A DNA stretch of 64,000 bases from Thereva unica (Eukaryota; Arthropoda; Insecta; Diptera; Therevidae): NCBI GenBank assembly GCA_949987705.1, contig OX465282.1:93298070-93362069 (forward strand), in the 5' to 3' direction. This document shows positions 33,441-44,125 of this stretch, piece by piece; position 1 is the stretch's first letter, and the number at the start of each line of letters is the position of its first letter. The translations under genes and the position numbers were made by a program. The notes beneath the pieces were generated by a model. The model was not told the DNA's origin, did no database searches, and saw only the letters and a list, made by a program, of their open reading frames with translations.

Positions 33441-34203
33441 GCAGAGATTTCGGCAACTTTACTCACATCGGGAAGAACAGCTCATTCTATGCTTAAGATA
33501 CCGAACGAAGAAGATCATATGGAAAATCCTGCCTGGAACAAATATAAAAACCTGCATGGAAAAAATCTAAAGTTTTACAAGACTGCATGATGGATGTCTG
33601 GGAATGCGATGAGTGTACTATGGCAAATAAAGTATCTATTAACAGAACACCGCGAGATTTAAGAAGTAAAAACCAATTATTTTGGGGAGTAACTGTTTTA
33701 TTGGCATAGATTTCGGACAAATGTTTCCAGCTGTTCCGATAAATATGCGGGCCGATGATATTGATGCATGTCTGAAATGATCACTGATTTAGGGACATAT
33801 TGGAAAACGTCATTTAAAGCAAAAGATGAGAACGCCATCGGAAAACTCAGAATTCAGTACTATTCTCCTCAACATAGGATATACAATAGAAAATGTTCTG
33901 AGATTAATGAGAATGATGACAGTGAGCTGCTGGATGTTGTTTGAAAGTTCGTAATAGACGAGGAAATTTTGATGAGCGACATTTATGACGATTTCGAAAA
34001 TATCAACTCAACTAAATCGACTCAACTCAGTAATGACACAAACATTGTAATACTTACAAGTGAAACATCTAACATCGTTTATAAACAAGCGTTACATTGG
34101 ATTGTTAACCAGTGCCGTGCGGGCGGTATGACCGGAAACGACGAAACACGAAAACGGGAAGCAGCAACTGTCCTTTTTAGGATCAAATCAGTAGTATCGT
34201 CTT
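33441..34203 (+). pseudogene. Helitron helicase (Pif1-type) fragment
   Basis: Shifting frames give AEISATLLTSGRTAHSMLKI, then LFWGVTVLLA and DFGQMFPAVP followed by RADDIDACLK, and IGKRHLKQKMRT. These match in order the helicase of Helitron RepHel proteins (GRTAHS motif; VTVLLAGDFRQ Walker B-like motif; the DACLK region). LSNDTNIVILT near 34,040 may be the next helicase block. Several stops and frameshifts, with Rep and the N-terminal half absent. Confidence 0.75.
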
Positions 34204-34716
34204 AAAATGTTGGCAATCTTCGTCTCAAGCCATGTTCACCATGGGGCAAGTTCAGGGTGCCAATTATCTGGAAAGGTCAAATCTACGCGAGACATATTCT
34301 GAATATAATTGGCTAAGTATCTGTTGTCCACGTAGTACAAAAGTTTTCCGATTGGTCATGATTAGAGCGCGGATTATATGCAAATGCATATTTCTTATTT
34401 ATACTGTTCTTTGTGTCAAAACTATTAAGAAGGTTGTTTTATGGTATTTACAACTTAAATATAATAATTTTTTTTGCATATTTTACATATTTGCATACAA
34501 TTTGCATATTTGCACTTTTTTGCATATTTTTTGCATATTTGTATATTTTTACAGTTTTGTGCCATCGTATTATTGCTTGAAATTAGTTTAAAAACTTAGA
34601 ATCATTCAAATTTTCGTGTGAATTGTACCTGAAATTCTAAGGTGGGCAACACAGAAGTTATTTCAAGTCATCTGTTTCGAGTTTTCCATTGAATTTTTCC
34701 ATTTAAAACTTGTAAT

Positions 34717-35312
34717 GGGGCCCATCCACAGGCCAACTGGTTGCCCAAACTGAGTTGTGTAAAGAATTGGTATTTTGCCACAAACGCTTCAACTGAGTTG
34801 TTACTTCAACTGTCAATTCGATATTTTATAGGCAATTTGAATGTTAAATGAAATTGTAGAAAACTCGCGATTAGGTTTTATAATAATAAAAAATTAATAA
34901 CAATGATTTTTTATATTAATTATAATTTTTTTAATTATTAATATAAATATTTATATGTTTTTAAAATATAATCTAAATTCTAAAAATATAAATATTGAAA
35001 ATAATTTAATAATATATGAACTTTCAAAATTCAAATTAAAAATAATGCATAACAGTGAAGATATAAACTAGCAAAAAAAATATATTCTTCGAATTCAGGC
35101 TTAATTCATTCAAGTAGTTTGCCAAACTGCAACACACACAGCGCGACTAGTTGCCCAAACTCTAGGCCACGCCTCCATAAAATTAAAAGGTTTTGATTTA
35201 TCCCAACTGAAACCCCAACTGTCAAATCAGTTTGCCAACTGCCCCACACACGTTGCGATTCACTTCCAACACAACTCAGTTTGGGCAACTAGTTGGCCCG
35301 TGGATGGGCCCC
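34717..35312 (+). mobile_element. MITE H1 (GGGGCCCATCCAC ends)
   Basis: 596 bp with about 43-bp inverted ends: GGGGCCCATCCACAGGCCAA at the left and TTGGCCCGTGGATGGGCCCC at the right. The interior is AT-rich and noncoding. H2 and H3 are inverted relative to H1. The bases next to the ends (AAT left, ATA right) do not give a clear target duplication. Confidence 0.85.
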
Positions 35313-35320
35313 ATAGTTAT

Positions 35321-35914
35321 GGGGCCCATCCACAGGCCAACTGGTTGCCCAAACTGAGTTGTGTTGGCACTGAATCGCAGCGTGTATGGGGCAGTTGGCA
35401 AACTGATTTGACAGTTGGGGTTGCAGTTGGGATAAATCAAAATCTTTTAATTTTATGGGGCGGGGCTTAGAGTTTGGGCAACTAGTCGCGCTGTGTATGT
35501 TGCAGTTTGGCAAACTACTTGCATTAATTAAGCCTGAATTCGAAAATTATATTTTTTTGCAAGTTTATATTTTCATTGTATTGCATAATTTTTAATTTAA
35601 ATTATGAAAGTTCACATAATATTAAATTATTTTCATAATTTATATGTTGAGGATTTAATTTATATTTTAAAAACATACAAATATTTATATTAATAATTAA
35701 AAAATTTATAATTAACATAAAAAATCATTACTACCCATTTTTTATAATCATAAAACTTAATCGCAGGTTTTCTACAATTTTATTTAACGTTCAAATTGCC
35801 TATAAAATACTGAATTGACAGTTGAAGTATCAACTCAGTTGAAGCGTTTGTGGCAAAACACCAACTCTTTGCACAACTCAGTTTGGGCAACCAGTTGGCC
35901 TGTGGATGGGCCCC
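35321..35914 (-). mobile_element. MITE H2
   Basis: 594 bp, same family as H1 but in the opposite orientation, separated from it by only 8 bp (ATAGTTAT). The ends are GGGGCCCATCCACAGGCCAA and TTGGCCTGTGGATGGGCCCC. It contains inner blocks such as GTTGTGTTGGCACTGA and GATTTGACAGTTGGGGTT shared with H3. Confidence 0.85.
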
Positions 35915-35915
35915 T

Positions 35916-36912
35916 GGGGCCCATCCACAGGCCAACTAGTTGCCCAAACTGAGTTGTGTTGGCACTGAGTCGCAGCGTATGTGGGCCAGTTGGCAAACTG
36001 ATTTGACAGTTGGGGTTTCAGTTGGGATAAATCAAAATCTTTTAATTTTATGGGGGCAGGGCCTAGAGTTTGGGCAACTAGTCGCACTGTGTGTGTTGCA
36101 GTTTGGCAAACTACTTGAATGGATTAAGCATAAATTCGAAGAATATATGTTTTTTACATATATGTTCATAGTTTTGCATTATTTTTAAATTAAATTATGA
36201 AAGTTCATATAATATTAAATTATTTTCATAATTTATATATTTAGAATTTAGTTTATATTTTAAAAACATATAAATATTTATATGTATTAATAATTAAAAA
36301 ATTTATAATTAATATAAAAAGTCATCGTAAATCATTTTTTATTATTATAAAACTTAATCGGGGGTGTTATACAATTTCATTTAACTTTCAAATTGCCTAT
36401 AAAATATCGGATTGACAGTTAAAGCAAAAATTACCCACAAAGATACGACACTCTCAAAATTTCCCATAAGCTCCCTTGCGAGTGAATATATCAATCGACA
36501 AGGTGCAAGCGAGATAAAATTCAATTTAAAAACAAAACAAAAATCGAAGAAAGAAAGGGTAAATAAAGAAATGTTATTTCACGAAGTGCGAAAGAGACGC
36601 ACTGATTTCTCTTCTCCGCAATTTTTTGTGCCGTCTGGACTTTTATTTTGCTTGTGTGAATTCATGTACCATTTTCGTGTACTTCCTGCTCTGCATGTGT
36701 TTGTGTAGTTTGCCGTTGCTCCGCCCTCTCGCCATTCCGGAGTGCGTATATGAATAGAGAAGTTGATCATAGATTTTTACTTTCCTTTTTCTTCGCACAG
36801 AAAGGATTACATTGTCGTATCTTTCTGAGTAATTTTTGGTTAAAGTATCAACTCAGTTGAAGCGTTTGTGGAAAAACACCAACTCTTTATGCAACTCAGT
36901 TTGGGCAACTAG
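35916..36912 (-). mobile_element. MITE H3, interrupted by MITE I
   Basis: Same orientation as H2 and separated from it by a single T. It would be about 576 bp without MITE I (414 bp) and one duplication. Its right end (TTTATCCGTGGATGGGCCCC) has small changes. Three copies side by side suggest repeated insertion into, or next to, the same family. Confidence 0.85.
36425..36838. mobile_element. MITE I inside H3
   Basis: Inverted ends of 26 bp begin CAAAAATTACCCA at the left and read CAAAAATTACTCA inward from the right; they continue to AAAGATACGACA with two mismatches. The flanks are GTTAAAG on both sides (36418-36424 and 36839-36845). The uninterrupted version of this site in H2 reads GACAGTTGAAGTATC. 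No transposase; the open frame across it looks accidental. A 7-bp duplication is unusual; an 8-bp one with a mutation is possible. Confidence 0.8.
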
Positions 36913-37001
36913 TTTATCCGTGGATGGGCCCCATAATGTTTTGCCACCCCTCCATATTTTATTTGTTTTTATCGGAATATAATACGAAATGTGTTTCAAA
37001 A

Positions 37002-37003
<2 letters not shown>

Positions 37004-37095
<92 letters not shown>
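37004..37095. repeat. (TA)n microsatellite
   Basis: About 45 uninterrupted TA repeats. More TA tracts lie at 37466-37500 and 39179-39213, now separated by MITE K and Tc1-like J, which both need TA targets. Confidence 0.95.
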
Positions 37096-37461
37096 CGTGA
37101 CCATTTATTTTTCTACTCAAAACGGGACATCGGTTTATTTATGTCAATTAGTAGAACCAATTCATTAAAGACTCAACGTTGGTTCTCAATAAAACGTCCT
37201 CACAACACAAGCATATTTGCGCAAGCATTTTGCTTTTTATGGCTTTTTTACGACTCGGTCTTCTTTTTATGTCTTTTTATCGATCTTGCCCCCTCCGCTT
37301 TAGCTACGCCTTTGCCCCTCTCATTTACTCTTTCCGGCCCGACAATTATTGCGCGGTTTCTGAAAACGGACAATTTTGCGTCCCCAGGTCTTTTTCGGGG
37401 ACACCGGGACGAGCAACCGAAAAACGGGACGGTCCCGTTCAAAACGGGACGTATGGTCACG

Positions 37462-37465
<4 letters not shown>
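37092..37465. mobile_element. TA-flanked MITE K
   Basis: 374 bp with ends ATAACGTGACCAT (37092-37104) and ATGGTCACGTTAT (37453-37465), inserted in TA dinucleotides. AAAACGGGAC repeats near both ends (37118 and 37440). Noncoding. The TA target suggests Tc1/mariner mobilisation, but no parent transposase can be named. Confidence 0.7.
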
Positions 37466-37494
<29 letters not shown>

Positions 37495-37524
37495 ATATAT
37501 ATACATATATGTAATATATATATA

Positions 37525-39175
37525 CACTGTCGGACAAAATAAAGTGCAAAAACGCATTTTTAACCCAAACATGCTTCTTCTTGATAAAATGACAATCTAA
37601 CTTTCTTTTAAATGCATCGAAAGCTTTCGGGGGTTCCCCAGTTTTCCGCGTGTAAAAGCTTTTCTTCATTTGTGTTGTTTTAGTGACATATTCTTGCAAA
37701 TTCTAAACACCCCGCAATTTTCTCCGGACAAAATAAAGTGTAAACTTTAAAATACTTTAACGTTTGTCAGTTATAATTGAGAGTTTCTGATTTTTTTAAC
37801 CCAATAATAACAGGTAATATATTTTAAATGTTTTTCAATCCATTAAGTCATCTGCAGTGAAGTGTTAATACTAAAGAATGTTGCTTCGTTTAGATTCTTT
37901 AAAATGAAGCCGCTGTCTGAGGAGATTAAGGAACTTCTGGTTAAGGATCGTTCTAGTGGTGTCAAATATAAAGAAATATCTGAAAAGTACAACATCTCAA
38001 TATCATGAGCAAGAAAAATTTTTGAAAAATACAAATCATTAGGAACAACGGCGAGTTTGAAAAAGAAATGCGGGAGGAAAAAAAAGACAAGTACACAGAC
38101 TGACAGATTAATCAAGAGGCAAGCTCAAAAGTCTCCACTAAATTCTGCCAGAATTATTAAAGAGGTATTGAATTTGAATATTTCGTCACGTACAGTGCAA
38201 AGAAGATTGAATGAAAGCGGATTGAAAAATTTTTACGCAAAGAAAAAACCTTTGCTGCGGATGGCCAATATAAAGAAACGTTTCGACTTCGCAAAAAAAT
38301 ACGCTAATATGCCTCAAACTTTTTGGGACGGCATAATTTGGTCAGATGAGTCAAAATTTGAGCTAAAAAATCCTAAAAGAAGACAAAGAGTGTGATGCGA
38401 GCCATCTCAAAGGCAAAAATCAAAGTTTATACAGCCCACTGTTAAGCATGGGGGCGGATCTCTAATGGTTTGGGGATGCTTTTCTTCGAAAGGAGTAGGG
38501 AACCTTGTTAAAATTGATGAGAAAATGACAGGTCAATATTATGTGAACCTATTGAAGGAAAATCTCGATCAATCTGCTAAGAAAATGGGACTAAACCAAT
38601 TTGTGTTTCAACAGGATAATGATCCTAAACACACGAGCAAGGTTGCAACGAACTATTTTCTCGAAAATAATATAGAAAAGCTGGAATGGCCACCGCAGTC
38701 TCCGGATTTAAACCCGATAGAGCATCTTTGGACAATATTAGATGAAAGAATCCCGCTAAACACACGCACAAATCTTTTATCTTTTTGGGAAAATATGAAA
38801 AGTCAATGGGAAGCTATGCCACAATCACAACTACAAAACTTGGTTAAGAGTATGGCCAAACGGTTGGCACAAGTCATAAGCAACAAAGGAGGGCACACAA
38901 CATATTGAGCTCTTACATTCCTTTCTTCACCTTTCACTTTTACTTTGTATAAATGAATTTTGCACTTTATTTTGTCCAACGAAATTTATTGTTTTTTTAA
39001 ATAAGTGTTATTTATTTTTTTAAGTTGAATATGTATTGAAATTTTTTTCTTTTGTTTTTATTACTATTCACTAAGGATACAAATTATGTTATAATAAAAT
39101 ATTTAAACTCTTCCGTTTGTCTATTATTCTTTAAAAGAAATTTTACTTCTGTTTTGCACTTTATTTTGTCCGACA

Positions 39176-39178
<3 letters not shown>
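37525..39178 (+). mobile_element. Tc1-like element J with double-repeat ends
   Basis: 1,654 bp with terminal repeats CACTGTCGGACAAAATAAAG (from 37,525) and CTTTATTTTGTCCGACAGTG (to 39,178), both next to TA. A second, internal copy of GGACAAAATAAAGTG lies at about 37,725, and its complement CACTTTATTTTGTCC at about 38,963. This gives the IR/DR double-site arrangement of many Tc1-like elements. It carries one transposase frame and lies inside hAT G. Confidence 0.95.
37904..38908 (+). pseudogene. Tc1-like DD34E transposase with two in-frame stops
   Basis: A single frame of 334 codons, the normal Tc1 size. The N-terminal paired-like DNA-binding domain (residues 1-110) includes KELLVKDRSSGVKYKEISEK and TVQRRLNESGL. 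The catalytic residues are all present: Asp in WSDESKF, Asp in QQDNDPKHTS and Glu in PIEHLW, spaced 34 residues between the second and third. The GGGSLMVWGC motif is also intact. Only two lesions are seen: TGA at 38006-38008 and TGA at 38393-38395, each explicable by one transition. There is no frameshift, so this copy is young, but as read it makes no full protein. Confidence 0.95.
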
Positions 39179-39219
<41 letters not shown>

Positions 39220-39235
39220 TTGTTTGCTTTCAAAG

Positions 39236-39646
39236 TGGTTCGACATTTAGCATTAGAACTAGCATTAGAATTAAGAGGATTGCCATTAACCGAATCAATT
39301 AGGTACGTCGAAGATGCTATAAAAAAATTAAAATAATTCCTGGGGGTTTTGGCAAAACGGTTACAGATAAACTTCAACAAGTTTTAGATAAAAATCTTGG
39401 ACATAAAGCAAGTTAGTATGATGCTACGAAATGACAACATAATTAAAGAGTTACCAAAAGTTTTCAAACAACTAAGATAAATATCAATTTATTAAGCAAG
39501 TACAAATTTGCTCCCATGTCATCATGTGATGTAGAAAGATCTTTGTCTGCATATAAAATAATATTAACTGACAAACGTCATAACCGTACATCCACAAATA
39601 TCGAAAAAATCATGATAGTGTATTGTGCCTTAAATTATATATCCTA
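39236..39646 (+). pseudogene. hAT transposase C-terminal remnant of element G
   Basis: In shifted frames: LELRGLPLTESIRYVEDAIK, then FGKTVTDKLQQVLDKNLG, then at 39498-39646 KYKFAPMSSCDVERSLSAYK and ILTDKRHNRT. The CDVERSxSxYK box is the hAT dimerisation region. The rest of the transposase is missing, presumably deleted or displaced by insertions. Confidence 0.7.
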
Positions 39647-39908
39647 AAAATAAAAAACCATTTCTTAAAACATTGTTTTAATTTGTATTTTGCATTGCAT
39701 ATTTTTTACATATTTTGAATTATTTTTGCATATATGTATTTGCATATTTACTGCATATGCATTTGCATATTTTTGCATAAAATTTAGCATATTTTGATAT
39801 GTTATGAAAAATGGATTCTGTAAACAAAAGTATTAGTAATTACAAAATTAAAAAAAAATTATCGATAAAAATATAAAAGTTGCATATAATCCGCACTCTG
39901 GTCATGAT

Positions 39909-40623
39909 TAACCTCGAATTTTAAAAAAAGTTGTAGGTAACATAACCATGTTATGCATGTTTGTTCTTTGTTTCATTAAACCCTTTTTTATCCCGGACTA
40001 CGCACACATAATTTTGTTTTATTAAAAGCCGTTGCAAAGCACGCGGGTTTTTGTTAGTTATTTATAATCAACGATGTCACATTCTTTTAATCTTATACTT
40101 TTTGAAGTTATGTATACTTATTTAGGTGCGTTTTGAAAATATATTATGAGAGTAAATTTTGAGGAATTTGCAACACAGGAATCCGAGAAGGTGCAGCTCG
40201 GAGGTTATGGGCGAAGGGGTGGAGGCAATGGAGGGCAAGCATTTCAATTTCAACTCCCATTCTTCATGCGCACTGGGATTATAATTTTATGGGCATATGA
40301 AAATTCGTAGCCGTTGCCGGTTCACGATGTCGATGGGTGAGGGGGTTTTTATCCTGAGGCTATGGAGGGAAATAAATTACATGTCCAAGTCTTCAGCTAA
40401 GAGAGAGTTTGGGTTTTTTGTGGGCATAGGAAGATTCGTAGTGTTTAAGCCACAAACATATTAGCCGCGCCAATCTGGCTGTGCTTTTATTTTTGTATCG
40501 CTGACTTACATTTGTCAGAGCTATTTTACCAGTATACTTATTTTCTAGTTCGCCCGTAGACTGATATTTTTGTGTGTTCCAAGTTTACTATTCATTTATA
40601 TTTTGTTTTGATTGAGTTTGCTT
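39909..40623. other. Helitron 3' end, then no recognised gene
   Basis: Up to 40,057 this is the Helitron 3' tail. From 40,058 to 40,623 I see no frame or repeat that I recognise. A weak repeated theme (TTCGTAG after a GGGCAT/GGCATA motif near 40,291 and 40,421) is too short to call. Confidence 0.5.
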
Positions 40624-41050
40624 GCTAACGCCAAAGTCTAGAAATTAACAAGTCTTTCATCTTCATATGGTTAATGAGTGAAAGGCGAACAGCTATATGC
40701 GCAAGTTCTTCAAATGGCGATGTCAGGCGAGAGAGAAGGCAACGTTTTTATACGCGCTCGCACACAACTATACAGCGGAAAGTTTTATGAGTTTACATAT
40801 ATGGGGATAAACTTGATGTATAGATGCATATGTTCTCGTTGTTTGAAAAAACAGCTGATTCAATTTACCTTCCTTTTCTGTTTTACATACTTTATCGAAG
40901 AGAGAGGATCTGGCTTTGCCTCGCCGAGTTCACGATGTTTGCGTTGAATTGTGTTGAGCAGTGCTGTTCATATATGCACGCACACAACTAACGGAGGGAA
41001 AATTTTTTATGAAGATGAAAGACTTGTTATTACTAGACTTTGGCTAACGC
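40624..41050. mobile_element. MITE N with about 42-bp inverted ends
   Basis: The left end contains GCTAACGCCAAAGTCTAGAA and CAAGTCTTTCATCTTCAT; the right end is the complement, with GATGAAAGACTTGTTATTAC and TAGACTTTGGCTAACGC. The arms match at roughly 39 of 42. The interior is about 340 bp and noncoding. I cannot identify a clear target duplication. Confidence 0.75.
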
Positions 41051-41109
41051 TGCCGCTTTCACAATGCCTTCACTGGTTATTTTTCTTACAAATTCATTTG
41101 GGCGCATGA

Positions 41110-41622
41110 TTAGTTTGCGAAGTCTAGCTGGAGCATGTATGTCAGGCTTGGTGTAATTTTTGCTGATTCATATATTGTTTTGGCTGCCTTCAAGCTACGC
41201 AGCTGACTGCAAAATATATTATCAAAATACATTGTCTTATAGAGCAAGGTTTTAGTTTCTCTTGGAAGCGTCTTAGAATTAATTAACGGCTTTAGTCTTG
41301 CTACTATTATACGGGCGTTTTTCAGTTTGAGTTTTAAGTGTGGGTTCCACTTGAATCTGTGATGCATCTTGTCTCCCAGGTACTTCATAAAATATTTGGG
41401 TTTAATTGTTTGACAATTAATGGTTATTTTGCAGAGTTTTGATTCCCGCGGCGCGTTTCTGTCCTTTACCTGAGGGATTCCTGAAGCATTTATTAAACTT
41501 TTCCCTTGGTTAATTTCTATGTTCCACTTATCTAGGTAATCTATTATTTTGTTGACGTGTGTTTGGAGTTTTTCGGTGGCATAGCATGGCGTAGCAGCCT
41601 GGGGTGGCGTAGCAGTATACAT
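41110..41622 (-). pseudogene. Non-LTR RT C-terminal fragment
   Basis: 170 codons on the minus strand resembling the segment after the RT active site of Jockey-group ORF2: VNKIIDYLDKWNIEINQGKS, YLGDKMHHRFKWNPHLKLKL, then TKTLLYKTMYFDNIF and LRSLKAAKTIYES. The active site, endonuclease and 3' end are missing. The open frame is probably a chance survivor of a short fragment. Confidence 0.7.
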
Positions 41623-42418
41623 TACTCCAAATCAAAAATCTAATTTTTGAAATAAGTATTATGGCCATTCACAAAAGACAGAAGAATTTCTTGGCAGAGA
41701 CGAAGATTCGGGTCCACCTATTAACTTTCTCCAAGATCATGTAAATCTAACCATGAATAACGATCGGTTGGTTTCAAAAATACGGCACGGCACCACCATT
41801 GATGCCGCATTTGCCGGATAGGTTAATGTCCTTAGTTTGAAACTGTTCGTATCATTTTTCAGTTACCCTAACCCGCTACATTCAATTGAGTAACCACTAG
41901 AAGAAGAATCTAGGGGAGCGAACATAATTTAGAAGTGACGTTTATTTCAGTAGCGGCAACGGAAGTAGAATAAATCTACCCAAGGTCGATGAACCCACAG
42001 GTTCATAATAAACGTGGAGGGATGGGTCACGAGAGAGCATGGAGAGGTGAGTTACGAAAGCATACCTCCATCTGGAGCGCGTTTTCAAAACCCTTACCAC
42101 TAGGTAAATTGTGGTTATGCTGCATCACTTCACTTAACCATGAAAGTTTAAGTTTAACCACGGAGGTTTTTGAACGCACCGTGGCTAACTACGAGTTAAA
42201 GAAAATGAAAAAAATTTCCATAAAATAATCTCTGCTATTTGCTTCAATTATTTCGTATGTGTCCATTAATTATTTATTTACAATAATCTCACAAATCCCA
42301 CTTTAATTTGTTCATGTGTTTAATATTAAAACAACTGTCAAGGAGTTGCTTTTCTTCTTTTTCTTAACTATCGCCAACCATGCCCCCGAGCATAGTAAGG
42401 TTTTTGTACTCGTTCCTG
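41623..42418. other. No recognised gene
   Basis: Noncoding in appearance. Short frames such as 41989-42228 have no recognisable features. No inverted ends were found. Confidence 0.45.
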
Positions 42419-42529
42419 TTCGGACAAGATGAGTCCACGCAATGCCCGGCATTCCTAAATGTGATAGAGGACACAGACTATGTCCTTTTGGAATGCCGGA
42501 GATTAGCCGAGCAAACGGCTGCCCTGTAG
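42419..42529 (+). pseudogene. Non-LTR ORF2 C-terminal zinc-motif fragment
   Basis: Translates to FGQDESTQCPAFLNVIEDTD then YVLLECRRLAEQTAAL and a stop. This resembles the Cys/His motif near the end of R1/LOA-type ORF2 (CP...EDxxHVLxECPR). Only 37 codons survive. Confidence 0.5.
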
Positions 42530-44125
42530 CCGCCAGCAGAGAACGTCATAGACTATAATGGTACGATCGTGTAAATTCCATATATCAAGTGGAGGAGAAG
42601 CTAAATATCCTTAATTAGAAGCTAAGGCGGAAAGATACCAAAAGGAAGAGGTAGATATAAGCTGATGCGGCGACGGCGACGCATATAAAGCTTAACCTTC
42701 ATTACGTTTTCACAGGAAATTAGCCAGTCTTAAGAGAATTTGATGAGGCATCTTAAGCCCATCTTATTACCATTGTAGTTAAGCCTAATGAGTCGACTAA
42801 TAAGTGATTTTAGTTTGGATTAGAATCCGTTATAACCGGCAGGCTGGAGCGTGTCGGCATCATCATGATCCCACCTTCTACGCACGAAAATAAAAAGAAT
42901 TCAATAAATTATTTGTATGCAAATTAAAAATTAGTCTTAAAATCACGCCAAAGAAGTATAACTTCTAATGCGCGTACATAAGTACACACACCCACTGTTT
43001 TTATATGTGAAAGTCTAAGCTTAGGTGTCACCCTTTATAGTGCTAGTCCGTCATGTCATTCACGTCATGGTGTAATATCTAGTAGCAATAGTGAAAGGAT
43101 ATGATATGATAAGGGTATAGTCGGGAGGATGCATCAGGAGGAGCCAGTAAACCTCGTGTTTGAATTCTTGGATGCTGCATGAACTAATTTTTTTAAGCAG
43201 TCGGCTGAGTCACAATAGTCGGTGTTAGCAGGAGACAGCCTCGTCGCGGTGTCATCCGTCCTGAAATAAGACTATCAGGTGAACAAAGAGGTGCACCGTT
43301 TGCTAGGTGAAGACTCAACTTAAGCGGAAATATGGTACCCTGTTATTAATCAGTTAAGCCGTCGGGATGCCTTATTAGGGCAAACTACGAAACACGTGAC
43401 ATTTAGGTTATTATAAAAAGTAGGTGATAGTATAATCTAGAAGAAGGTAGTCCGTGGTTCTAGCGACTTACCCTCGAGTAACAGATTCAAGATATTGCTA
43501 TGTCCGTAGGGTTTTGAGGTCCATGCCTTGGATTCTCTCAGTTTGAAGGCATTACACGAGGCTTGAAGTTTGATATAAAGGTCGGTGGGGAGTAGGTAAG
43601 GGAATACCAAGTACGATCGTGAAGCATGTTATTATAGCCCATGTTGCCTCTCTTACCCCTCCCAACTTTATGAGAGATATTATAAGTTCAGCTCAGCACT
43701 GAGCACCATACTAGCGAATCATACGTGGTAATTGAGCTTACTACAGAGCATCCATATAACCATGTTTGGCTTAAGACCTCATCATAGAAGGCTATGTAGG
43801 ACGTTAAGAATGCCACTATATGTAACAGTGGGTAGGTAGCTCTCCGTGATGTGTGGGGGGGGTTTCTACTGAAACGCGTGGGCGTCAAAGATGTTGGGTT
43901 TGGTGATTGAAAAAATTTTATTAGTAAATATTTGTTTGTTAGTTAAATCTCTTAATTTAACTATGATAATAAACTTTAACTGTAATAAAGAACTCAAAAA
44001 CAGTTTGTCCTACAAAATTGACGACCACCCTCAACATTTGTCCCTGATAGCGTTAATTCAAAAATCCTTTGTATTGTATTGTCGATCGGAATCTTGCGTT
44101 GATCAAAACGTAGTCCAACCGTAGT
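42530..44125. other. No recognised gene
   Basis: No convincing frame on either strand and no paired terminal repeats that I can see. G+C is somewhat higher than in the surrounding AT-rich blocks around 43,200-43,700, which could mean old TE sequence. Confidence 0.45.

Larger units (their letters stand above)
34363..39900 (+). mobile_element. hAT element G, 5.5 kb, filled with later insertions
   Basis: Inverted ends: left (T)AGAGCGCGGATTATATGCA at 34,363 and right, reading inward, CAGAGTGCGGATTATATGCA from 39,900. The flanks are perfect 8-bp duplications GTCATGAT (34355-34362 and 39901-39908). Subterminal regions on both sides are packed with TTTGCATATTT motifs, usual for hAT subterminal transposase sites. 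A transposase C-terminal remnant is at 39.2-39.65 kb. MITEs H1-H3, I and K, TA microsatellites and Tc1-like J make up most of the interior. G is inserted in the Helitron. Confidence 0.9.
32081..40057 (+). mobile_element. Helitron with nested Tc1 and hAT insertions
   Basis: The 5' end TCTATATAAATATAATTGGA with GTGTCTGTCTG just inside, preceded by A (32,080), matches common insect Helitron starts. The 3' end has a GC-rich segment GCCGTTGCAAAGCACGCGGG and ends in TTAG followed by T (40,058), a one-base variant of CTAG. A degenerate Helitron helicase lies between. Without the nested elements (Tc1 at about 32.2-33.3 kb and hAT G) it is about 1.3-1.5 kb, so most of the RepHel protein is gone. Confidence 0.65.

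Noticed and set aside
36412..36708. 98-codon frame across MITE I
   Set aside because: It crosses the MITE border and has no family features.
37004..37500. Long TA tracts as possible protein-coding (Tyr/Ile repeats)
   Set aside because: The frames are pure dinucleotide repeat translations.
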